Shown here piece by piece: positions 1-5,251 of a stretch of 5,251 nucleotides of DNA. The notes beneath the pieces are model-generated. The model was not told the origin of the DNA and did no database searches. It saw nothing but the letters and a program-made list of their open reading frames with translations. Both the position numbers and the translations under genes were made by a program. The DNA is taken from assembly GCA_017650795.1 (NCBI GenBank), contig JAGCEE010000220.1:1-5251 (forward strand), read 5' to 3'. The DNA is from Clostridia bacterium (lineage in GTDB: Bacteria; Bacillota; Clostridia; Christensenellales; UBA1242). Each line of letters begins with the position of its first letter. Positions within the stretch are counted from its first letter, which is position 1.

Positions 1-517
1 AATCTTGAATAAAAAACTTTATATATTTTTCATCATATCCAAAATAGTTTTTGCTTTTTAAAAAGTCCTTTGTTGCTTTATCATTTTTATCACTTGTCAT
101 TATAAATAAAGGAATAACTACACCTGCTTTTGATGTGACATTTTTTAAATTATTTATTAAACATTCAAAAATGTATAAATCTCTTGTTATTCCAATATTA
201 TACATACCTTTTGGCCCGTCAAAACCAAGCCTTGTTCCCATGCCACCGGCTAAAATAAGAGCAGCAACTTCACCATTTTTTATTGAATTTAATCCAATTT
301 TTTCATAATTTTGTTTATTTTTCTCAATTTTTTCTATTGTTAATACATCTATTGGACTTATTTCGTTAAAGTTAATTGAATTATTTTTTCCAATTTCATC
401 TAAGTACGAAAAGTCAAGACTTTCTATTTGATTATATAGTCCTTTTTTCTCGTCACCCGATAATTCATTTACAAATTTTAAAAGATGTTCTTGATTGTAT
501 TTTTTTAGTTTGTTCAT
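1..517 (-). CDS. UAP1-like UDP-N-acetylhexosamine / UDP-sugar pyrophosphorylase, N-terminal part (3' end outside window)
   Basis: This reading frame has no stop and runs off the left edge, so only the first 172 residues are present. It belongs to the UDPGP nucleotidyltransferase family, which makes a UDP-sugar and pyrophosphate from UTP and a sugar-1-phosphate in the cytoplasm. The diagnostic nucleotide-binding loop LILAGGMGTRLG is at residues 87-98, followed by PKGMYNIG at 102-109. The GTRLG...PKGMY form resembles UAP1 (UDP-GlcNAc/GalNAc pyrophosphorylase) and UDP-sugar pyrophosphorylases rather than GlmU or GalU. The helical N-terminus (residues 8-40, EHLLKFVNELS then IESLDF) is also typical of UAP1 proteins. 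The start at 517 is chosen because AAGGAAG lies 5 nt upstream; the ATG at 521 nearly touches that site and is out of frame. Family members are usually over 400 residues, so more than half is missing. The exact sugar specificity cannot be read from this fragment. Confidence 0.85.
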   Translation of the reverse strand, partial: MNKLKKYNQEHLLKFVNELSGDEKKGLYNQIESLDFSYLDEIGKNNSINFNEISPIDVLTIEKIEKNKQNYEKIGLNSIKNGEVAALILAGGMGTRLGFDGPKGMYNIGITRDLYIFECLINNLKNVTSKAGVVIPLFIMTSDKNDKATKDFLKSKNYFGYDEKYIKFFIQD

Positions 518-522
518 ACATA

Positions 523-529
523 CTTCCTT
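523..529 (-). promoter_or_regulatory. Ribosome binding site deciding the UAP1-like start
   Basis: AAGGAAG on the minus strand, 5 nt before the ATG at 517. A second ATG at 521 would leave only 1 nt of spacing and is in another frame, so 517 is the start. Confidence 0.75.
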
Positions 530-543
530 TTTTGCCTATTAAT

Positions 544-571
544 AGTATAGCATAAAAAAATACTTTGTGAT
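544..571 (-). promoter_or_regulatory. Predicted promoter of the UAP1-like gene, inside the valS terminator
   Basis: The minus strand carries an extended -10, TGC-TATACT (552-544). A poor -35 candidate, ATCACA (571-566, 4 of 6 matches to TTGACA), lies 16 bp upstream. An extended -10 can compensate for a weak -35. The start would fall near 537, giving a leader of about 20 nt that contains the AAGGAAG site. The spacer and -35 lie within the left arm and loop of the terminator hairpin at 554-598. Confidence 0.55.
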
Positions 572-598
572 ATTTTTTTTCTTACAAAGTATTTTTTT
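554..598 (-). terminator. Intrinsic terminator of valS (symmetrical)
   Basis: Perfect 15-bp inverted repeat (554-568 with 584-598) around a 15-nt loop, 7 nt past the valS stop codon. The core is TACTTTGT/ACAAAGTA, flanked by seven A on one side and seven T on the other, so the U-tract is itself part of the repeat. By symmetry it could end transcripts from either strand, but no plus-strand gene approaches from the left; its main role is inferred to be ending the valS transcript. The stem is AT-rich, so some read-through into the UAP1-like gene is possible. Confidence 0.8.
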
Positions 599-604
599 AG
601 TAAA

Positions 605-3016
605 TTATTCTTGAATAAACTTTCCAACTATCACATCATCGCCGTCTGATATTTCAAGATTTTTAATGCTCATAACTGCCCTTATGTCTGCCTCGCAAGA
701 TTTAACAAAATCTACATACTTGGTTTTAATTTGTACGGTTTCTATTTCGGTTTTTAAAGATACTTTTGCCTCAGATTTGCTTTGTCTTATTTTTGAAACA
801 ACCGAAACCACCTCGTCACCCATTGGCAATATTTCTTTATCTTCGTAATCTTTAATCTTGCCGATTTCTAGTTTATGAATAGATATTTCGCCTACTGTGG
901 ATTTGAATGTGTTTTGATATATTTCCTCGGTGACATGTGGCATATATATTGCGAACATTTTTAACATGCCAAGTAGTGCATTATAACAAACATATTGTGC
1001 CGACTCTTTTGCTTTTTCGCCATATATTTCTGGTTTGTATAATCTATTTTTAACTATTTCTACATAGTTATCACAGAAGTTCCAGAAGAACGATTCAAGT
1101 TCGCCCATTGCAAGCCCTACTTCATATTTTTCAAAGTATTTAATAAAATTATCAAACATTGCATTATATTTTGCACAAAGCCATTTGTCCATTGGTAAAA
1201 GTTCAACATCCTTTGGAGTATAACCATCAACAAACTGCCAAACAAACTTGCTTGCATTGTATAATTTATTTAGTAATCTTTGTCCATTTTTAAACTCTTC
1301 TTCGCCAAATATAATATCACGACCAAGGCTTCCTGTTGCCGTCCAATATCTAGTGACGTCGGCGCTATATGTGTCGATTAGTGCAATAGGGTCGGATTTG
1401 GCATTGCCCTTGCTTTTTGAAATTTTTTCGCCCGCACTTGCCATAATAAAGCCAGAAATCATTATGTTATCCCATGGTTTTATTCCACTATGATAGAAAG
1501 ATTTTACTATTGTATAAAAATCCCATGTTCTTATTATGTCATGAGCATTTGGCCTTAGACTCATTGGCATTAAACGATTGTATGTTTTGTCATCTATGTT
1601 CCATTTACAGTTTATTTGTGGGGTGACAGAACTTGTTGCCCATGTGTCCAAAATATCGCTTTCTGGAATAAAGTTGTTGCCACCGCATTTAGGGCAAGCA
1701 TGTTTTGGACTTGTGCTTATTGGATTTACTGGCAAGTCTTCTTTTTGGGCAACTATAATTTCGCCACAATCTTTACAATACCAAACTGGGAATGGCACAC
1801 CAAAATACTTTTGACGGCTAATACACCAATCCATCATCAAGTTTTCTACCCAATCGTTATATCTAGATTGCATGAATGCTGGATACCATGTAATTTGGTC
1901 GCCTTTTTTGCGCCATTCTTCTTTATTTTCTAATGTTTTAATAAACCATTGTTTTTTAAGGTTAATTTCCACCTCGGTTCCGCATCTTTCATGAACAGAT
2001 ACTTGGTGAGTTAGTGGGTCTTGCCCAATTAGAAGCCCTGCCTCTTTTAAGTCGGCAATAATTTGTTCTCTTACTTCCTTGCATTTAAGGCCTGCGTATT
2101 TTCCCGCACGCTCGGTCATATAACCAGCATCATCTATTGCAACTTTGTATTCTAAATTATACTTTTTAAACCATTGAGTATCGGTTTGGTCACCAAATGT
2201 ACAGCACATAACTGCACCGGTCCCCTTTTCCATATCTGCCTTATCATCAGTCATAATTGGAACGTAATAGTTATATAATGGTACTTTTACATTTTTTCCA
2301 ACAAGGTGAGCATAGCGTTTATCGTTAGGGTTTACAAAAACGCAGTCACAAGCACACAAGAATTCTGGACGAGTGGTTGCTATTTCCAAAAACTCACTAT
2401 CGCTTCCCTCAACAAAGAATTTTAAATGATTGAATGTTGTTTCTATCTCTTTTGTTTCTAGTTCGCTTTGTGCAATGGCTGTACGGCACTTTGTACACCA
2501 AAGTGCTGGTGCATTGGCATAATATACCTTGCCCTTTTTATACAAATCCAAAAAAGACATTTGGCTTGTTTTTTGTGCATCTGGGCTAACGGTGTGATAT
2601 CTTAAGCTCCAATCTGCCGAATTGCCTATTTTAATAAAGAGGTTTTTAAACTCATCAACATATTTGTTTACAACTTCCATACAAATATTTGTGAATTCTT
2701 CCCTAGGCATACTATATGCTTTTATGCCTCTTTCTTTTTCTACCAATAGTTCGGTTGGTAATCCATTATCGTCAAAACCAAAGGGATAAAATACATTGTA
2801 CCCACGCATTCTTTTATAACGTGCAACAAATTCGGCCTGAGAATAACTAAATATATGCCCAATATGAATTTTTCCACTTACTGTTGGCGGTGGAGTGTCT
2901 ATTGAATATATTGGCTTAGTTTGATTTTCTCTATCAAACCTATACACGCCTTTTTCTTGCCAAAAATCCTGCCATTTTTTTTCTGAGGTTTTAAAATCGT
3001 ATTTGTTTTCTAACAT
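605..3016 (-). CDS. valS: Valyl-tRNA synthetase, short archaeal/rickettsial-like type
   Basis: Cytoplasmic class Ia aminoacyl-tRNA synthetase that charges tRNA-Val with valine using ATP and edits mischarged threonine. The 803 residues are complete. The HIGH signature (HIGH, 51-54) follows TPPPTVSGK. The KMSKS loop is KISKS (531-535). The DWCISRQ motif is at 396-402. CxxC pairs at 174/177, 414/417 and 441/444 suggest zinc-binding knuckles. The CP1 editing domain spans roughly 200-340, with TTRPE (214-218) and GTGAVMCCTFGDQTD (265-279). The helical anticodon-binding domain covers about 610-750. The CTFGDQTD form, DTWATSS (457-463), the length near 800 and the absence of the C-terminal coiled-coil arm of typical bacterial ValRS (about 880-950 residues) point to the archaeal/rickettsial-like subfamily. 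The start at 3016 has AAGGAGA 4 nt upstream. A promoter and structured leader precede it and a strong terminator follows, so it is probably monocistronic. Confidence 0.95.
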   Translation of the reverse strand: MLENKYDFKTSEKKWQDFWQEKGVYRFDRENQTKPIYSIDTPPPTVSGKIHIGHIFSYSQAEFVARYKRMRGYNVFYPFGFDDNGLPTELLVEKERGIKAYSMPREEFTNICMEVVNKYVDEFKNLFIKIGNSADWSLRYHTVSPDAQKTSQMSFLDLYKKGKVYYANAPALWCTKCRTAIAQSELETKEIETTFNHLKFFVEGSDSEFLEIATTRPEFLCACDCVFVNPNDKRYAHLVGKNVKVPLYNYYVPIMTDDKADMEKGTGAVMCCTFGDQTDTQWFKKYNLEYKVAIDDAGYMTERAGKYAGLKCKEVREQIIADLKEAGLLIGQDPLTHQVSVHERCGTEVEINLKKQWFIKTLENKEEWRKKGDQITWYPAFMQSRYNDWVENLMMDWCISRQKYFGVPFPVWYCKDCGEIIVAQKEDLPVNPISTSPKHACPKCGGNNFIPESDILDTWATSSVTPQINCKWNIDDKTYNRLMPMSLRPNAHDIIRTWDFYTIVKSFYHSGIKPWDNIMISGFIMASAGEKISKSKGNAKSDPIALIDTYSADVTRYWTATGSLGRDIIFGEEEFKNGQRLLNKLYNASKFVWQFVDGYTPKDVELLPMDKWLCAKYNAMFDNFIKYFEKYEVGLAMGELESFFWNFCDNYVEIVKNRLYKPEIYGEKAKESAQYVCYNALLGMLKMFAIYMPHVTEEIYQNTFKSTVGEISIHKLEIGKIKDYEDKEILPMGDEVVSVVSKIRQSKSEAKVSLKTEIETVQIKTKYVDFVKSCEADIRAVMSIKNLEISDGDDVIVGKFIQE

Positions 3017-3020
3017 ATTT

Positions 3021-3027
3021 TCTCCTT
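3021..3027 (-). promoter_or_regulatory. valS ribosome binding site
   Basis: AAGGAGA on the minus strand, 4 nt before the ATG at 3016. It is a near-perfect Shine-Dalgarno match in an A/T-rich, probably unstructured stretch. It supports both the start choice and a Bacillota-like host. Confidence 0.85.
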
Positions 3028-3070
3028 AAATAATACAATTTGTTTTCTAAGTGACTTTTTTGCACACAAT

Positions 3071-3091
3071 AAAAAAATCAAGTAGCCCTCA
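3071..3091 (-). terminator. Possible terminator or attenuator within the valS leader
   Basis: GAGGGCUAC (3090-3082) is followed by UUGA and seven U (3077-3071), placed like the 3' arm and U-tract of an intrinsic terminator. Its 5' partner could be GUAGUGGUC (3179-3171), which closes the whole three-way junction, or GUUAGCCUC (3149-3141), which makes a shorter imperfect stem with one bulge on each side. In the first case AAAAA at 3191-3187 could extend the pairing across the U-tract. Termination here would release a short RNA of about 125 nt and reduce valS expression. Neither stem is a compact GC-rich hairpin right against the U-tract, so this is tentative. Confidence 0.35.
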
Positions 3092-3195
3092 TGCCACCCA
3101 ATTTTTAAATATTTACTAGATGGCACAAGAAAAGTTGTGCGAGGCTAACCCACACTTAAAACTTTTCCACGACCACTACAAATTGCTTTTTCATA
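3071..3195 (-). ncRNA. Structured leader or small RNA upstream of valS (unrecognised class)
   Basis: Transcribed region running from the predicted start near 3195 to a run of seven U at 3077-3071. Folding by eye gives a three-way junction. P1 pairs 3179-3170 with 3091-3082 (GUAGU/GCUAC, a GG/GG internal loop, then UCG/UGA). P2 pairs 3167-3160 with 3136-3129 (GAAAAGUU/AACUUUUC, 8 perfect pairs) and is capped by a second stem, 3155-3151 with 3141-3137, with a UUAG loop if GG/CC also pair. P3 pairs 3125-3115 with 3102-3092 (UGCCAUCUAGU/AUUGGGUGGCA, 11 pairs including four G-U). Nearly every base between 3179 and 3082 is used. I do not recognise a known class: the T-box consensus, SRP-RNA apical loop and common riboswitch cores are absent. 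It could be a cis-acting valS leader or a separate small RNA that happens to lie there. The fold is a manual prediction. Confidence 0.5.
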
Positions 3196-3201
3196 TTAAA
3201 C

Positions 3202-3231
3202 ATTTTAGCATAACAAGCATTTTTATGTCAA
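3202..3231 (-). promoter_or_regulatory. Strong sigma-A-type promoter of the valS leader
   Basis: Consensus -35 TTGACA (3231-3226), an 18-bp spacer, and an extended -10, TGC-TAAAAT (3210-3202). Transcription should start near 3195, giving a leader of about 180 nt before valS. It lies about 85 bp past the end of the GLUG-protein gene, so valS does not depend on read-through from it. Confidence 0.8.
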
Positions 3232-3234
3232 ACG

Positions 3235-3263
3235 AATATTAGTTTTGATTTTGTACTAATATC
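3235..3263 (-). terminator. Weak hairpin between the GLUG gene and the valS promoter
   Basis: GATATTAGT (3263-3255) pairs with ACTAATATT (3243-3235) across an 11-nt loop, 9 pairs with one G-U. It is AT-only apart from two G/C pairs and is followed only by CGTTT, a poor U-tract. It could be a weak terminator for the GLUG-protein gene. Because it ends 3 bp before the -35 of the valS promoter, it could instead be a protein-binding palindrome. No better terminator was seen in 3264-3316. Confidence 0.3.
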
Positions 3264-3316
3264 AAATCAATTTAAAACTTGTATCACAAACACATATATA
3301 AATACATGATTTATTG

Positions 3317-5251
3317 CTAGCCACCAAAACCCGCGCCATCTAAACCCGCATTATCTTCCCAATAAAAACGCTTTAAGTGTGGGTAGCCATCGTTTATGCT
3401 TGCAGACCTTACCCAGTTTGAACCAAGGTCTAGACTTTTTAAACTATCACTAGTTATCTTATGTAAATCCCCACTAGTACTGCTTATGCCAAAGAGCATT
3501 ATGTGTGATTCCTTTTTCCAATTGTTAGAGCTATTAACTATTATTCCATATTCAAACGTCATTTTCCCATTTTTATCATAACCGATGCTATATTTAAAAC
3601 TCTCATAACCATCACTACGTTTAAGTCCGACTGTCGTATATGCCGTATTAACTTCACCTGTTGTACTGCCAAAATCACTAGTTGTATAACAATTTTCAAA
3701 TTTGCCACCACCCAAACCTGTTGATGCAGTATTTATTGATAATAGGCATTCTTGAATTGATGACCTATTTGTTGTTGTTTGTGTCCCATAATCTTCACTC
3801 TCTGTCTTTAAATTACAACTAATACTATAATCAATATAAAACCTAAACTCTGAACCACCTATATTTTCGGCGGTACTATAACAGTTTGTTAAAACACCGT
3901 CAGTATATCCCACAATTCCACCAGATGACCTAGATCTAATTTCTAATTCTAGCCAATTATAAGTATATGTATATGTCCACTTCCACACAGCGTAATGATC
4001 AAAACTAAAAGACTTATCATTGCCATTTGAATCTTCATGTAAATAAACACTATACGAATGTAATGAGCCTAAGGTGTTTTTTAATGTTCCAGTATTTCCG
4101 CAATCTGTAAAAGATTGCCCGCCAAAACCACAGATTCCACCAACATTAACACCAACAACATCGGCCGTATCATCATCTGAATAAGCTGAATGATGGTTAA
4201 AACATTCCTTAACTTGCAGATTATTACCAGCAGTACCAACTATTCCACCAGCATTGTCGCCATCAACAATTCCGTAATTTAAACATCCTTCTATTGTACC
4301 AGATGCCTCACTAGCATCACCAACAATTCCTCCGGCACAAGAGGCGACATAGTTATAACTTTGATCAGAGCCATAATGCCTACCAATAACAGGAATTCCG
4401 TAATTCTTACAATTCTCAATGTGTATTGCCCCTGTTGCCTTGCCAACTATACCACCCGAAAATGTTCCATATACCCCATCAGCTTTTATATTTTTAACAT
4501 TTTGAATTAAACCTTCTATGGTCATTCCTTTGTTAGACAACTTTGTTTTAAGTGCATTCTCAACATCTGTATCATCATAGTCGATTTCACAACGACTAAT
4601 ATTAGTGGTTAAATAAACATTTTTTATGGTTGCGCCATCTATATACCCAAATAATCCACTACCATATGGTCCGGTAGTGTAAATGTCATCATATGGATTG
4701 CTTGAATTGTATGGTCCTTCATAATAACAAGTATAATCTTTATATAAAGGATCAAATTCTAAGTTTTTTGACAATAAGTGTACATCATTGGTAGAAAAGT
4801 TATATATGTAATGATTACCACCGTCAAATGTACCTTTAAATGCACAATTTTTATCCCTGCCAACAATTGGACATGGATCTACATAATATTCTAAACATAA
4901 TACTGTGTTCCGTGTCCACCAACCAACATATAGTAAACTTGAACTCAATTCCAAATCCGTTGTTAATTTAACATATTTATCTTTAAAATCATTACCATCG
5001 TTTACACAATTACAAAATTGGTAAAATTCATCCTCATTGGCTATAATGTATGGATCTTGTTCAGAAGTACCACTGCCTGATTTTAAAAATGAGTATACGG
5101 AAGAATTATATGTGCCTAATGGTGAGCTCACGTTGTATGCACTAGATGCAAATGCCACAAAAAACTCTATTATGCTTATTATTGCCAAAAGCATAATACA
5201 AAACATTATATATTTTTGTTTAATGCTTGCTTTTTTTAATAAATTTTGCAT
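3317..5251 (-). CDS. Secreted or membrane-anchored GLUG-repeat protein
   Basis: A 644-residue exported protein of the GLUG type, a family of predicted beta-helix-like surface or secreted proteins common in gut bacteria; no enzymatic motif is seen and its ligand is unknown. A basic N-terminus (KK at 6-7, K11, K13) leads into a hydrophobic segment (about 14-35) and possible signal-peptidase sites after A35 or A38. Residues 59-105 (SGSGTSEQDPYIIANEDEF..., DKYVKLTTDLEL) and 128-150 (PIVGRDKNCAFKGTFDGGNHYI) form the standard opening module. GLUG-like repeats follow from 199 to about 527. The end (LGSNWVRSASINDGYPHL, 609-626) matches the usual closing module, so the domain set looks complete. There is no LPXTG or other C-terminal anchor; the protein ends in GFGG. 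The ATG is at the window edge, so its ribosome site cannot be seen and a start further upstream is possible. Seventeen cysteines after the signal segment are unusual for a Gram-positive exported protein. Confidence 0.8.
   Translation of the reverse strand: MQNLLKKASIKQKYIMFCIMLLAIISIIEFFVAFASSAYNVSSPLGTYNSSVYSFLKSGSGTSEQDPYIIANEDEFYQFCNCVNDGNDFKDKYVKLTTDLELSSSLLYVGWWTRNTVLCLEYYVDPCPIVGRDKNCAFKGTFDGGNHYIYNFSTNDVHLLSKNLEFDPLYKDYTCYYEGPYNSSNPYDDIYTTGPYGSGLFGYIDGATIKNVYLTTNISRCEIDYDDTDVENALKTKLSNKGMTIEGLIQNVKNIKADGVYGTFSGGIVGKATGAIHIENCKNYGIPVIGRHYGSDQSYNYVASCAGGIVGDASEASGTIEGCLNYGIVDGDNAGGIVGTAGNNLQVKECFNHHSAYSDDDTADVVGVNVGGICGFGGQSFTDCGNTGTLKNTLGSLHSYSVYLHEDSNGNDKSFSFDHYAVWKWTYTYTYNWLELEIRSRSSGGIVGYTDGVLTNCYSTAENIGGSEFRFYIDYSISCNLKTESEDYGTQTTTNRSSIQECLLSINTASTGLGGGKFENCYTTSDFGSTTGEVNTAYTTVGLKRSDGYESFKYSIGYDKNGKMTFEYGIIVNSSNNWKKESHIMLFGISSTSGDLHKITSDSLKSLDLGSNWVRSASINDGYPHLKRFYWEDNAGLDGAGFGG
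3671..4657 (-). repeat. GLUG-type protein repeats within the exported protein
   Basis: Degenerate repeats of the form GGIVG-x(n)-I-x-x-C-x-N-x-G. They begin at residues 199 (GLFGYIDG), 266 (GGIVGKATG), 307 (GGIVGDASE), 335 (GGIVGTAGN), 371 (GGICGFGGQ), 444 (GGIVGYTDG) and about 513 (LGGGKFENC). Those from 266 on carry a cysteine at the matching turn (C281, C323, C350, C384, C457, C521). A linker of about 55 residues rich in Tyr, Trp and Ser (389-443) separates the fifth and sixth repeats, and one of about 50 the sixth and seventh. The repeats are conserved as protein but not as long DNA repeats. Confidence 0.75.
5138..5251 (-). other. Signal peptide or N-terminal membrane anchor of the GLUG protein
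   Basis: Residues 1-38: a basic n-region, a hydrophobic core from about 14 to 35 interrupted by E29, then AFASSA. Cleavage after A38 (SSA) or A35 (AFA) would release the protein. If it is not cleaved, the segment would anchor the protein in the membrane with the repeats outside. Confidence 0.7.

Noticed and set aside
51..308. Plus-strand ORF of 85 codons.
   Set aside because: It lies antisense to the well-supported UAP1-like coding sequence, has no convincing ribosome site and no recognisable domain.
666..1933. Four plus-strand ORFs of 60-105 codons.
   Set aside because: All lie antisense within valS, whose frame is supported along its length by conserved synthetase motifs; they are shadow frames.
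3082..3102. Possible T-box antiterminator (TTGGGTGGCATGAGGG resembles AGGGTGGnACCGCG).
   Set aside because: Only GGGTGG matches. The ACCGCG part is missing, no stem I or specifier loop is evident, and TGGC would not pair with the ACCA end expected of tRNA-Val, which needs TGGT. The segment is better explained as one arm of the 11-bp P3 stem.
3071..3195. SRP RNA, 6S RNA, tRNA or hammerhead/twister ribozyme.
   Set aside because: There is no GGAAGGAAGC-type SRP apical loop, no long rod with a central bubble, no tRNA T-arm, and no CUGAUGA or other ribozyme core. A branched three-way junction fits none of these.
3396..3581. Plus-strand ORF of 61 codons.
   Set aside because: It is antisense to the C-terminal part of the GLUG protein, which has the expected closing module there; no ribosome site or domain is visible.
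5138..5251. Type IV pilin-like leader (hydrophobic stretch with a glutamate at residue 29).
   Set aside because: There is no G/A-F-T-L-I-E processing motif with E at +5 after a basic leader; the segment ends in an ordinary AxA-like signal-peptidase site.
1..5251. CRISPR array, insertion sequence, prophage or toxin-antitoxin module.
   Set aside because: No regularly spaced direct repeats, terminal inverted repeats with a transposase, or phage or toxin genes are present; the window is fully accounted for by three genes and two intergenic regions.

Overview
The window is AT-rich (about two-thirds A+T by eye) and compact. It has strong Shine-Dalgarno sites, sigma-A-type promoters with extended -10 elements, and short intergenic gaps containing U-tract terminators. 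This suggests a low-GC Gram-positive (Bacillota) lineage, probably an uncultured, host-associated anaerobe. That placement is an inference from composition, signals and gene types, because no rRNA or other phylogenetic marker was available to compare. All supported genes lie on the minus strand; no plus-strand ORF looks real.

Read in the direction of transcription (right to left), the layout has four parts. (1) 5251-3317 encodes a 644-residue secreted or membrane-anchored protein with a signal peptide, a typical GLUG-protein opening domain and about seven GLUG-type repeats, most carrying one cysteine at the same position. (2) 3316-3017 is a 300-bp non-coding stretch. It holds a weak hairpin, a strong promoter (TTGACA, 18 bp, extended -10 TGCTAAAAT) and a leader of about 180 nt. 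The first 125 nt of that leader fold on paper into a three-way junction followed by a seven-U tract. (3) 3016-605 is a complete valyl-tRNA synthetase gene of the short, archaeal/rickettsial-like type. (4) 598-554 is a perfect 15-bp inverted-repeat terminator overlapping an extended -10 promoter for the last gene, which starts at 517 and runs off the left edge. That gene encodes the N-terminal 172 residues of a UAP1-like UDP-N-acetylhexosamine (or UDP-sugar) pyrophosphorylase.

The three genes appear to be separate transcription units: each downstream gene has its own promoter and there is a terminator or hairpin in each gap. They do not form an obvious pathway; the functions are a surface protein, translation, and nucleotide-sugar supply for the cell envelope. 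The most interesting element is the valS leader. It sits where a T-box would be expected but lacks the T-box signature, and it can form competing secondary structures around a possible terminator. It may be an unrecognised valS regulatory RNA or an independent small RNA.
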